Of a DNA stretch of 64,000 nucleotides, positions 47,107-55,385 are shown one piece after another; the first letter of the stretch is position 1; every line of letters begins with the position of its first letter. The translations under genes were made by a program, and so were the position numbers. The DNA comes from Staphylococcus delphini. GTDB lineage: Bacteria; Bacillota; Bacilli; Staphylococcales; Staphylococcaceae. The DNA lies in assembly GCF_900636325.1 (NCBI RefSeq), contig NZ_LR134263.1:1178001-1242000 (forward strand), in the 5' to 3' direction. The notes beneath the pieces were generated by a model that worked only from the letters and a program-made list of their open reading frames with translations, was not told the DNA's origin and did no database searches.

Positions 47107-47409
47107 TTAAATGATGCCAAATGTGTAAAGTGAAGCAAGAAGATGTAACACTAATACGATGAGTAGTAATAATGGTTGTATTTTAGAGGCTTTATGGATC
47201 CAATTTCGACGCTCTGGTAAATGTTTAATAGATTTGTCGGCAAAACGAATGGCGATTAATAATATTAAACAATTGACGACACTACATACAAAAATGAGTT
47301 TAATAATAGATGTGAAGTGTGCGTTAAGTAATGGATTAAGCGTATTAAAGTAGAGACTGATTAACATTAACAACACGGATAAGTAAAAGTATTTCTTAGA
47401 TTTAGACAT
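47107..47409 (-). CDS. small hypothetical membrane protein
   Basis: A 100-residue protein with three hydrophobic segments (about residues 7-22, 33-52 and 74-95) and a basic loop between the second and third. GGAGGC precedes the ATG at 47409. It lies 32 bases before crcB on the same strand and may be co-transcribed. No family recognised. Confidence 0.6.
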   Translation of the reverse strand: MSKSKKYFYLSVLLMLISLYFNTLNPLLNAHFTSIIKLIFVCSVVNCLILLIAIRFADKSIKHLPERRNWIHKASKIQPLLLLIVLVLHLLASLYTFGII

Positions 47410-47562
47410 CGTATGCCTCCTTTTCGTATCGCTTGTTATCATATCACATTTTTGAATTCATTTGCATCTGGTTAAAAAATTTTGTAAGCGTAAAAATGGC
47501 AGTGAGGACATAAAAAATGTTATAACTTTAGTATGATAAAAATATCAAGGAGGCACAATTAA

Positions 47563-48273
47563 ATGGCTGATTTAAAAGTACGCGTGTTTGCTGATGGTGC
47601 AGACATCGAACAAATGAAGAAAGCATATCAAAATAAAGAGGTAGACGGTTTTACGACAAACCCAAGCTTAATGGCGAAAGCAGGCGTGAAAGATTACGTT
47701 GAATTCGCTAAAGAAGCAGTTGAAGCGATTCCTGATGCTTCTATCTCATTCGAAGTGTTCGGCGACGACATGGAAACAATGGAAAAAGAAGCTGAAATCA
47801 TCCAACAATTCGGTGAAAACATCTTCGTTAAAATCCCTGTTGTGAACACTAAAGGGGAGTCAATGATTCCACTTATCAAAAGCTTATCAGCTAAAGGCGT
47901 AAAACTTAACGTTACAGCTGTATACACAATTGAACAAGTTAAAGAAATCACTGAAGCTGTAACTGCTGGTGTTGAAACATATGTATCAGTATTCGCAGGT
48001 CGTATTGCTGACACAGGTGTAGACCCAATGCCATTAATGAAAGAATCAGTTGAAGTGACTCACAGCAAGGAAGGCGTGCAACTTTTATGGGCAAGCTGTC
48101 GTGAATTATTCAACGTCATCCAAGCTGATGAAATTGGTGCAGATATCATTACTTGTCCTTCAGATGTTGTTAAAAAAGTTTCAAACATCGGTCGTGACAT
48201 CAATGAATTATCTGTAGACACAGTTCAAGGTTTCGCTAAAGACATCAAATCTTCAGGTCTTAGCATTTTATAA
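47563..48273 (+). CDS. tal: transaldolase (small, type 3-like)
   Basis: A 236-residue TIM barrel of the transaldolase/fructose-6-phosphate aldolase family. The Schiff-base lysine is in FVKIPVV near residue 87; FTTNPSL and ASCRELFN are family blocks. It moves dihydroxyacetone units in the pentose phosphate pathway. AAGGAGGC precedes the ATG, and a strong terminator follows. Confidence 0.9.
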   Translation: MADLKVRVFADGADIEQMKKAYQNKEVDGFTTNPSLMAKAGVKDYVEFAKEAVEAIPDASISFEVFGDDMETMEKEAEIIQQFGENIFVKIPVVNTKGESMIPLIKSLSAKGVKLNVTAVYTIEQVKEITEAVTAGVETYVSVFAGRIADTGVDPMPLMKESVEVTHSKEGVQLLWASCRELFNVIQADEIGADIITCPSDVVKKVSNIGRDINELSVDTVQGFAKDIKSSGLSIL

Positions 48274-48305
48274 TCCGATAACGACATCATTTACAAGTAT
48301 AAAAT

Positions 48306-48374
48306 AAAGCACATGTGCGTGGGCTGAAATCAAGTCAATGATAGATTTCAAAACCCACACGCATGTGCTTTTTT
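48306..48374 (+). terminator. transaldolase terminator
   Basis: AGCACATGTGCGTGGG pairs with CCCACACGCATGTGCT around a 30-base loop with its own TGAAATC/GATTTCA pairing, then TTTTTT. Confidence 0.9.
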
Positions 48375-48449
48375 GAGTTGAATGGCGCTTGCAATACATC
48401 TCAATTTTAGCTATGCTTTGTGGAGTAAAACGACATAAAGGAGTCTACT

Positions 48450-48899
48450 ATGCGAAAAGACGTATTTGAGTATAAAGTGAAAAAAGAGTTGTGGTATCTC
48501 AATCGACGCGAAAAAAATGCGTTAACACAATATTTTGAAAAGCATCGTGTTGAAAATATCCAACAACAATATGCGACACCACGCCGTTTTGTGAATGCTT
48601 ATTTGCAACATGAAATTTTTGGGACGCGTATCGTTTCATCAGGACATTTAGTCACATCATTAGTCGGCTTACTAGTTTCGAATATTTTGTTACTTGGTTT
48701 ATTTATTACTGGCTTGCTACTGAGTTTAAGTGCAGTCAATTACTTTATCCAACCTCAAGTGACACTATCGATGGGTACCGTGATCGCTGTTTTATTCGGT
48801 GCACTTGTATTAATGATTGTGACGGTTTATTTGATGAAACGTGTCAACGCATTTTTCACCAAAAGACTGTTGTTGTATAAATTTAATAAAGTAAATTAA
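48450..48899 (+). CDS. hypothetical membrane protein with HAAS-like N-terminus
   Basis: A 149-residue protein. The first 60 residues are charged and helical (YKVKKELWYLNRREKNALTQYF), like the cytoplasmic HAAS/DUF1700-type module. Two membrane helices follow at about 67-95 and 105-133. AAAGGAG before the ATG. Its stop lies two bases from the convergent comK-like gene. Role unknown. Confidence 0.6.
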   Translation: MRKDVFEYKVKKELWYLNRREKNALTQYFEKHRVENIQQQYATPRRFVNAYLQHEIFGTRIVSSGHLVTSLVGLLVSNILLLGLFITGLLLSLSAVNYFIQPQVTLSMGTVIAVLFGALVLMIVTVYLMKRVNAFFTKRLLLYKFNKVN

Positions 48900-48901
48900 A
48901 G

Positions 48902-49333
48902 TTACATTAATGCTGTGAGTAAATAAGCATCTTTCCATTTTCGAACGAATTGATTTAAAGGCATCGGGACAATGAGTGACAAGTTGTTGTTAAAATGAAT
49001 GCGTGTGTCTTGTTGATGTGACGAAGCGGCGATGACATGTGTGACATTGATATAATATTGAATGGCTGCGCGTTGTGATTGGAGTGGACAAAGTATCAGT
49101 GATTTGCTTAAAAATATCGGAATCATTTGATGTACTCTCAACGTTTCGCTCGCAATTTTTTGTTGTGTACGTACGTCTCTTTGAAATTGATAAGCCAGTT
49201 GATCAATAAACTGTTTCATCGACAGTTGGCTTTGTTGTTCATGTGTGAGATGTTGAATGACGAGTTGATGTGCTAACGATTCCGACGATTTAATATAAAG
49301 TATGTTTTCGTATTGTGGTTGTGTAACAGTCAT
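48902..49333 (-). CDS. ComK-like protein next to sigS
   Basis: A 143-residue protein whose C-terminal half (SLILCPLQSQRAAIQYYINV..HFNNNLSLIVPMPLNQF) follows the ComK pattern. The N-terminal part is diverged, so a true competence activator role is doubtful. It starts three bases after the sigma factor gene, and in S. aureus the gene after sigS (ecfX) has the same place. The pair is probably co-transcribed. Confidence 0.7.
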   Translation of the reverse strand: MTVTQPQYENILYIKSSESLAHQLVIQHLTHEQQSQLSMKQFIDQLAYQFQRDVRTQQKIASETLRVHQMIPIFLSKSLILCPLQSQRAAIQYYINVTHVIAASSHQQDTRIHFNNNLSLIVPMPLNQFVRKWKDAYLLTALM

Positions 49334-49335
49334 GG

Positions 49336-49833
49336 CTAAAATCCTTTCTTTAAATCATCTTGTGTCAATGCTTGTTTGATATGGCGAAACGTGGCAATTT
49401 TATATTTACGAACCGTGGTAGCTGATACTTGCATCAACTGTTGAATCTCTTTTTGCTGATAACCTTGCAAATAAAAGCGAAACCAAGTGCGATGTGCCGG
49501 TTTTAAAGTTCGTACGATATCTTCAAGCAACAAATACAAATGTGATGACGACATGGCTTTCAGTTCATTGGCTGACGTATCCAGCGGTGTCGTTGTCAAT
49601 GGCGTATGTGCCGAGCGTAATAAATCGATTAAATAATATTTCAGTTGATAATTGATATACGTTTTAAACGATTGATTAAAAGTCGCATCATATTTCATTG
49701 AGAGTTCCCATAACCGTATCGACAACAATTGGAAGTATTCATCATAATTATACGAAATTTGATGCTGATGTAGTAAAAAATGTATGAATTTATAATATTG
49801 AGCATAAAGTGTATCAAAAATGATATCAATCAC
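49336..49833 (-). CDS. sigS: SigS-like sigma-70 family factor
   Basis: About 163-166 residues. Region 2 lies in the first 70 (YNYDEYFQLLSIRLWELS, YINYQLKYYLIDLLR); region 4 near the end has a helix-turn-helix (YQQKEIQQLMQVSATTVRKYK). The neighbours (transaldolase, crcB, sagB) match the sigS locus of S. aureus. The start is unclear: the only good ribosome site, AGAAAAGGAG at 49834-49843, has in-frame GTG 49833 almost touching it, and ATC 49824 or ATT 49821 at normal distance. An upstream ATG at 49890 has no site. I list the GTG form. Confidence 0.75.
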   Translation of the reverse strand: MIDIIFDTLYAQYYKFIHFLLHQHQISYNYDEYFQLLSIRLWELSMKYDATFNQSFKTYINYQLKYYLIDLLRSAHTPLTTTPLDTSANELKAMSSSHLYLLLEDIVRTLKPAHRTWFRFYLQGYQQKEIQQLMQVSATTVRKYKIATFRHIKQALTQDDLKKGF

Positions 49834-50021
49834 TCCTTTTCTGATTTGACCGGTCAATGGAGTTATACCATAGCGAAATGATTGTGACATTTTACTTTTT
49901 GTGCTATTTTATGTTTAATACAAGAATGAGACATCGTTTTATCGCTATTTTTTTAATGAAACGATGTATAAGCACGCAATTAAGACATTTCGACCATAAC
50001 AAATGTATAGAGGAGGGTATT

Positions 50022-50246
50022 ATGGATTACGAACATTTAAATTTAGAGCATTTTTTTGCGCGTAATGACGATTTGGACATCATTAGAGATCGTTCAGAGT
50101 TCGTTATGATTAATAATATGACAAAAGAAATGATGTATCGTGACGGTGATGTAGAAGGGACGATCAACCTTGCACGCTATTATTATAAAAATCGTTCTCA
50201 GGCAGCAAGTTTCATTATGATGGATTACTACCGTGAAGAAAAATAG
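50022..50246 (+). CDS. small conserved hypothetical protein
   Basis: A 74-residue acidic soluble protein (MDYEHLNLEHFFARNDD start), with AGGAGGG before the ATG. Its tail (VEGTINLARYYYKNRSQAA) is helical. Divergent from sigS. No function recognised. Confidence 0.65.
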   Translation: MDYEHLNLEHFFARNDDLDIIRDRSEFVMINNMTKEMMYRDGDVEGTINLARYYYKNRSQAASFIMMDYYREEK

Positions 50247-50282
50247 TAATGAATTAGTTTACATATTCATTACTATTTTTTT
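50242..50282 (+). terminator. terminator of the 74-residue protein gene
   Basis: ATAGTAATGAAT pairs with ATTCATTACTAT, followed by TTTTTTT; the stop codon is in the left arm. Confidence 0.88.
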
Positions 50283-50402
50283 ATGAATTTGTAACAAGAG
50301 ATGAAACCAATTGTACAGAGTCGTGTAAGGTGGTAAAATTTGAAGTCAAGCGAGTAAATTTAAATTATGTAACAATATGAAACATTCTGAAGAGGTGTGT
50401 TT

Positions 50403-51266
50403 ATGAGAAAGCACAAGAAAGGCTCCATCCTTGCTGTCCTTGCATCTTTAATGATTGCTGCAGCTGCAGGTTTTTTCTTTTTCAAGATGATTGAAGATCA
50501 AATATTCTTTAAAAGTGTTGACCAAGTTGAACGTGTTGAAAAGTTAGATGTGACGTTAAAACAAGCATCTGAAAAGCAAATTGATAACTACACAAGCCAG
50601 CAAGTTTCAAATAAAGACCATACGAATTGGCGTGACGCTTCAGATTCTGAAATTCGTCAAGCGATGGATAGCTCATCTTTTATGGATGATAAGCGTCAGA
50701 AATATCAATTTTTAGATTTGTCAAAGTATCAAGGTATTGATAAAAATAGAATTAAACGGATGTTACGAGACCATCCGACATTATTAGCACATACGGATGA
50801 TTTTGTGAATGCGGCGAAAGAAAAACAAGTTAATGAAGTGTATTTGATTTCACATGCGCTGTTAGAAACAGGTTCAGTCGTTTCTGAATTGTCCAATGGT
50901 GTGGAAATCGATGGAAAAAAATATTATAACTTTTATGGTGTCGGTGCATTAGATGAAGCGCCTGTTAAAACCGGTGCAGAATATGCGAAGAAAAAAGGTT
51001 GGGATACACCAGAAAAAGCCATTAGTGGTGGTGCAGCGTTTATTCATGATCATTACTTATCTAACCCAAACCAAAATACGTTATATAGTATGCGTTGGAA
51101 TCCTAAAAATCCTGGTGAACACCAATATGCTACAGATATTAACTGGGCTAAAAGTAACGCGGTAATTATGGCGGATTTCTATAAAGATATGAAAACGGAA
51201 GGTAAATATTTTAACTGGTACGTTTACAAAGATGATAAAAAGCATCAAGATGGTCATAACTATTAG
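50403..51266 (+). CDS. sagB: membrane-anchored N-acetylglucosaminidase SagB
   Basis: A 287-residue glucosaminidase with one N-terminal anchor helix (about residues 8-27). The catalytic domain (about 115-270) has the glutamate in SHALLETGSVVSEL, plus YYNFYGVGALDE and KGWDTPEKAISGGAAFI, as in the S. aureus SagB. It cuts glycan strands of new peptidoglycan and sets their length. AAGAGGTG precedes ATG 50403. Terminator downstream. Confidence 0.92.
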   Translation: MRKHKKGSILAVLASLMIAAAAGFFFFKMIEDQIFFKSVDQVERVEKLDVTLKQASEKQIDNYTSQQVSNKDHTNWRDASDSEIRQAMDSSSFMDDKRQKYQFLDLSKYQGIDKNRIKRMLRDHPTLLAHTDDFVNAAKEKQVNEVYLISHALLETGSVVSELSNGVEIDGKKYYNFYGVGALDEAPVKTGAEYAKKKGWDTPEKAISGGAAFIHDHYLSNPNQNTLYSMRWNPKNPGEHQYATDINWAKSNAVIMADFYKDMKTEGKYFNWYVYKDDKKHQDGHNY

Positions 51267-51290
51267 ATGCGCTTTAATTAAATAATGAAC

Positions 51291-51339
51291 GAAAAGGTTG
51301 AGTTGTCACGGTATTTGTGTGAACGACTCAACCTTTTTT
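51291..51339 (+). terminator. sagB terminator
   Basis: AAAAGGTTGAGTTGTCAC pairs with GTGAACGACTCAACCTTTT around a short loop, then T. It also faces the small gene at 51359 on the other strand. Confidence 0.9.
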
Positions 51340-51358
51340 ATGATGTACTGATATGAGA

Positions 51359-51439
51359 TTACTCAGCTTTATTGTTACGTCCGAATACAAAAAATAAGAT
51401 GACCGTTGAAACAATCACTTTGACAATCATTTTTAACAT
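51359..51439 (-). CDS. 26-residue hydrophobic peptide
   Basis: On the minus strand TAAAGGAG lies eight bases before ATG 51439. The product starts MLKMIVKVIVSTVILFFVFG and ends RNNKAE: one membrane helix with a basic tail. The ribosome site and length recall small membrane peptides, including type I toxins and stress peptides, but I cannot match it to a named one. It converges on sagB and shares the terminator region. Composition alone cannot prove expression. Confidence 0.5.
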   Translation of the reverse strand: MLKMIVKVIVSTVILFFVFGRNNKAE

Positions 51440-51653
51440 AGTACGCACTCCTTTATGTCTCAAGTGTACTATGCGTGTGAATGGTAATCAAAATAAATGT
51501 GTGCGGCTTACGATCTTTATCGTTCAATTTTTGTATAGCATGGATGACACGAACTAAATTGATGTGATAGTAAATGTAAAATGATTAATTAATAGGTGTC
51601 ATTCAGGGTATAATAGAGAAGAAATGTACAAATTAGAGTAAGGATGGTGCAAA

Positions 51654-53237
51654 ATGAGAGTAGCCATTGTTGGAATGGGAACAGCAGGTGTGAGCGTTTT
51701 GCGACAGCTCGTAAAATATAAGCAATTTAAGAAGATTGAAGTTGATTTATATGATAATGCTTATAACATGGGGCAGGGAGAACCTTTTCAAAATGATAGT
51801 GAAGATTTTTTGATTAATGTGCCTGTTGATCATTTGTCATTAAACATCGATAACATTCTAGAATTTAGAGAATGGTATAACGAACAAGATACGTTTGATT
51901 ACGGTGATGCAGATTATTTGCCGAGATATGTATTTGGTCACTATATGAAAAGTTATTTAGAACAATTTGACACAACATTTGATAATGTTAATGTCATCAA
52001 ACATGAAGTGTCACATATGTATATTGAGGAGCAAGAAAGTGAAATTATCCCTAAACGTATCGTCGTATGTACAGGAGACGATGTCGATTCTTGTCAAAAA
52101 TACGATTATGTGTTCTTCACGATTGGCACGATGTCTTACAACGATCCATTTGGTTTGAAAGGACAAAAGGGGTACATTCATTCGCCTTATCCTGCCAATC
52201 AAACGTTAGCTGAAGTAAATGATGACGATGCTGTGGCAATTATTGGAACAGGATTAGCAAGTTTAGATGTCGTACGTCACGCATTAAGTCACCATCAGCG
52301 TAAACCGATTGTGATGGCGAGTCGTAGTGGTAAATTGCCAAGTGTACGTGGAACGATGCAGGATATTACGTTTCAATTCTTAACAGTGGAAAATTTTGAT
52401 GCGCTGAAGGCAGAAAACATGGGCGTCGTTCCATTAGAAGACGCGGTAGCATTGTTTAAAAAAGAATTTGAAGTGCGAGATATTCCATTAGAAAAACTAT
52501 TGAAACGCCGTAAATATGATGCAATTCGTGACTTGAATTATGATTTAAATCATCCAGAAGAAGTCGGTGCATTACAAAGTGTATTTGAAACGTTAAAAGA
52601 AAATATGGATTGGATTTGGAATAGTTTAAGTCGTGAAGATCAAGAACAATTGATTAACAAATACCATCGCTACATGAAAGAAAATACAAATCCAATGCCT
52701 AGAGAAACAGCACAATTGTTAGTGAACGAAATCAAAGCTGGCCATTTACAAGTGTTGTCTGGTTTGGAGCATGTGCGTCAATTTTACGGTAAATACCGTT
52801 TACGTTTTAAAAATGTTCATGAAGAAATGAAAATGGATGTCGTCATTAATGCGACGGGTCCGAAAGAACATTTGAGTCAATTAGATGAGGATGATGCTTT
52901 ACTTCTAGATGTGGCGAATCGTCAAATCGTCCAAGCACATCCTCTTGGTGGGATACAAATCGTGTCGTCAACGAATGAAGTCATCAGTCCGCTTTATGGC
53001 ACACTCAACAATATGCGTGCGATTGGACAATTGACAAACGGTGTCAACTTTGAACGTAATGGTGTGACCATGATTATTCAACAGGCAGTCAGTGCGGTAG
53101 AAAACTTATACGATACCTATAAAGCGAAAAAGGCTCTAGAAAAAGAAGCGCGCAAACAACTAAAGAAAGCGGAAGAAAAAGCTAAAAAGAAAAAAGAGAA
53201 GAAGAAAAAGAAGAAGAAGAAAAAGAAGAAGAAATAA
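51654..53237 (+). CDS. FAD/NAD(P)-binding protein with polylysine tail
   Basis: A 527-residue protein. The N-terminal dinucleotide fold is VAIVGMGTAGVSVLRQL; a second nucleotide motif AIIGTGLASLDVVRHAL lies near residue 200, and an ATGPKEHL-type motif near 400. This is the FAD/NAD(P)-binding family related to HpnW/lysine monooxygenase folds; the reaction is unknown. The last 45 residues are mostly lysine, ending in twelve lysines, encoded by an AAG/AAA tract at 53185-53236. The tail may bind nucleic acid or membrane phospholipid, or vary by slippage. Confidence 0.8.
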   Translation: MRVAIVGMGTAGVSVLRQLVKYKQFKKIEVDLYDNAYNMGQGEPFQNDSEDFLINVPVDHLSLNIDNILEFREWYNEQDTFDYGDADYLPRYVFGHYMKSYLEQFDTTFDNVNVIKHEVSHMYIEEQESEIIPKRIVVCTGDDVDSCQKYDYVFFTIGTMSYNDPFGLKGQKGYIHSPYPANQTLAEVNDDDAVAIIGTGLASLDVVRHALSHHQRKPIVMASRSGKLPSVRGTMQDITFQFLTVENFDALKAENMGVVPLEDAVALFKKEFEVRDIPLEKLLKRRKYDAIRDLNYDLNHPEEVGALQSVFETLKENMDWIWNSLSREDQEQLINKYHRYMKENTNPMPRETAQLLVNEIKAGHLQVLSGLEHVRQFYGKYRLRFKNVHEEMKMDVVINATGPKEHLSQLDEDDALLLDVANRQIVQAHPLGGIQIVSSTNEVISPLYGTLNNMRAIGQLTNGVNFERNGVTMIIQQAVSAVENLYDTYKAKKALEKEARKQLKKAEEKAKKKKEKKKKKKKKKKKK

Positions 53238-53355
53238 GCACGCTGTTGTAGGGCGGACAGAGTTTTAATGTTGCGTTAAAACATCATATTATTAATTGAT
53301 AATGCGGATTATTTGATGTTCAATCAATTGTAATTTCAAAAAAGATACGCTAATA

Positions 53356-53394
53356 TAGACGCATGGACTTTTGATAGGTCCATGCGTATCTTTT
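53356..53394 (+). terminator. terminator between the flavoprotein gene and the rib operon
   Basis: ATAGACGCATGGAC pairs with GTCCATGCGTATC around a nine-base loop, then TTTT. Confidence 0.8.
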
Positions 53395-53420
53395 ATTCTC
53401 AATACAATTTTATATATTCT

Positions 53421-53546
53421 TTCGGGGCTGGGTGAAATTCCCAACCGGCAGTAAAACATAAGCCTGCGACCCGTATCATTGATTTGATATGGCTGATCTA
53501 GTGAGAATCTAGAGCCGACAGTGAAAGTCTGGATGGGAGGAAGAAT
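53421..53546 (+). promoter_or_regulatory. FMN riboswitch (RFN element)
   Basis: The conserved RFN blocks appear in order: GGGGCTGGGTGAAATTCCCAA, CCGGCAGTAAA, AGCCTGCGACCCG, GATCTAGTGAGAATCTAGAG and CCGACAGTGAAAGTCTGGATG. It binds flavin mononucleotide and lowers rib operon expression when flavin is ample. Confidence 0.97.
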
Positions 53547-53645
53547 AGTGACGACATTTTTCACATGCAATATGTGAGTTTATTTGTCGTATCCAAATTT
53601 TGAATGAAAAAGAATCAATGTGTTTGATCACTTTTCATACATCCT

Positions 53646-53677
53646 ACCACTCGAAGTCGACAATCGAGTGGTTTTTT
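53646..53677 (+). terminator. FMN riboswitch-controlled terminator
   Basis: ACCACTCGA pairs with TCGAGTGGT, then TTTTTT, 14 bases before ribD. The 100 bases before it, with an ACGACA/TGTCGT hairpin, should hold the antiterminator. Confidence 0.88.
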
Positions 53678-53691
53678 ATTGAGGTGAAAGT

Positions 53692-54738
53692 ATGAACCAT
53701 TATTTAGAATCTGCGATACAATTGGCAGAAATGACGCAAGGCCAAACTGGAACGAATCCAGCAGTGGGCGCCGTCATTGTGAAACATGGACGTATCATCG
53801 GTTTCGGTGCACATTTAAAAAAGGGTGAGCGCCATGCTGAAATTCAAGCGATTGATATGGCAGGCGCTGAACATGTCAAAGGTGCAACGATTTACGTCTC
53901 ACTTGAACCATGTTCACATTACGGTAGTACGCCTCCATGTGCACAACGTATCATTGACACTGGCATTTCGAAAGTCGTTTATGCTGCGAAAGATACGACG
54001 TTACAAGAAACAGGCCATGACATGATGGTGCAACATGGTATTAAGGTGGAATATCGTCCGCATCCACGTGCCGAACAATTGTATGCCGCTTTTTATGACA
54101 GTAAAGAAGATGCCGTGCCCATTGTGACAGTTAAGGTGAGCGCCAGTTTAGATGGCAAACAAGCGACGGATCATTTTGAAAGTCAATGGATTACTTCTAA
54201 ACAAGTAAAGGCAGATGTTTTCCAACTGAGACATTCACATGATGCGATAATAACTGGCAATGGCACGCTGACACATGATAATCCAAGTTTAACGACACGC
54301 ATGGAAGACGGCCATCATCCAGCGAAAGTCATTTTATCGCGTTCAGGTCAAATCAACTGGAATGCACAACTTTTCCAAGATTGCGTGACACCGATTTATA
54401 TTTATACAGAAAATCAAGCACTTACTTCATCATTGGACCATGTTGAAATTATTCAGCAAACCGACATGCAAATTGAAGATGTGCTCAAAGATTTATATCA
54501 AAAAGGTTATGGCCATGTCCTTGTCGAAGCAGGCCCTAACGTCACTTCACAATTTTTAGCGTCTCGTTTTGTGACGCACTTCATCCTATATTTAGCCCCG
54601 AAAATCATAGGTGGTCAAGGTGTGAATCAATTTTATCAAACAGCATTGGTAACACCTTTAAACCAACTTCCACAATTTGAAATTGTACAAACTGACATAA
54701 TAGATACCGATTTAAAACTCCGAATGCAAAGGAAGTGA
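53692..54738 (+). CDS. ribD: bifunctional pyrimidine deaminase/reductase RibD
   Basis: A 348-residue two-domain enzyme. The deaminase half (1-145) has the zinc site HAEIQAI and PCSHYGSTPPC; the reductase half (about 148-345) starts VTVKVSASLDGKQA. It carries out steps two and three of riboflavin synthesis. ATTGAGGTG lies before the ATG. First of four genes. Confidence 0.95.
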   Translation: MNHYLESAIQLAEMTQGQTGTNPAVGAVIVKHGRIIGFGAHLKKGERHAEIQAIDMAGAEHVKGATIYVSLEPCSHYGSTPPCAQRIIDTGISKVVYAAKDTTLQETGHDMMVQHGIKVEYRPHPRAEQLYAAFYDSKEDAVPIVTVKVSASLDGKQATDHFESQWITSKQVKADVFQLRHSHDAIITGNGTLTHDNPSLTTRMEDGHHPAKVILSRSGQINWNAQLFQDCVTPIYIYTENQALTSSLDHVEIIQQTDMQIEDVLKDLYQKGYGHVLVEAGPNVTSQFLASRFVTHFILYLAPKIIGGQGVNQFYQTALVTPLNQLPQFEIVQTDIIDTDLKLRMQRK

Positions 54739-54742
54739 CGAC

Positions 54743-55372
54743 ATGTTCACAGGTATCGTTGAAGAGGTCGGTACAATTCAACATATTCAAAAACGTAACC
54801 CTACCACTTCACTGACAATTCAATGCAAAAAAATATTAGACGATATGCACGTGGGTGACTCAATTAGTGTCAATGGTACATGTTTGACTGTGACACGTTT
54901 TGATCAACATAGCTTTACAGTAGATGTCATTCACGGAACCGAAAATAAAACCTATTTAGCAAATTTAAAAACGAATGATGCCGTTAATTTAGAGCGTGCA
55001 TTATTAGCTACTAGTAGATTAGGTGGTCATTTTGTACAAGGTCACGTCGATGGTAAAGGCGTGATTCAACACATTCAAACATCTCAAAATGAATGGATTT
55101 ATACAATTACAGCTGAACCGTGCATACTCGATCAAATGATTCCACAAGGGTCGATTGCTGTAGATGGGATCAGTTTGACAGTTTTTAAAAAATATCGAGA
55201 TTGTTTTGATATTCATTTAATTCCAGAAACGCGTAAAGCGACCATTCTTGCTGACAAAAAACAAGGTGATCCGGTGCATTTAGAAACAGACATGCTCTTT
55301 AAATATGTCCAAGCGATCACGAAAGAAAAATCACAGCTGTCAGTAGAAGATTTATTGAATGCAGGTTTTTAA
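54743..55372 (+). CDS. ribE: riboflavin synthase alpha chain RibE
   Basis: A 209-residue enzyme made of two repeated beta-barrels (residues 1-95 and 98-190). Each half has the lumazine-binding pattern: MFTGIVEEVG, SISVNGTCLTV and later SIAVDGISLTV. It dismutates two 6,7-dimethyl-8-ribityllumazine molecules into riboflavin. Four bases after ribD, GGAAGTG as ribosome site. Confidence 0.95.
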   Translation: MFTGIVEEVGTIQHIQKRNPTTSLTIQCKKILDDMHVGDSISVNGTCLTVTRFDQHSFTVDVIHGTENKTYLANLKTNDAVNLERALLATSRLGGHFVQGHVDGKGVIQHIQTSQNEWIYTITAEPCILDQMIPQGSIAVDGISLTVFKKYRDCFDIHLIPETRKATILADKKQGDPVHLETDMLFKYVQAITKEKSQLSVEDLLNAGF

Positions 55373-55385
55373 GGAGGGGCGTTAC

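Noticed and set aside
46709..47107. A fluoride riboswitch before the crcB pair
   Set aside because: I looked for the conserved fluoride aptamer in the short gaps upstream and saw none.
51372..51557. 61-codon plus-strand frame downstream of sagB
   Set aside because: No ribosome site; the opposite strand has a far better small frame with AAAGGAG.
53292..53570. 92-codon minus-strand frame
   Set aside because: It is the antisense of the FMN riboswitch.
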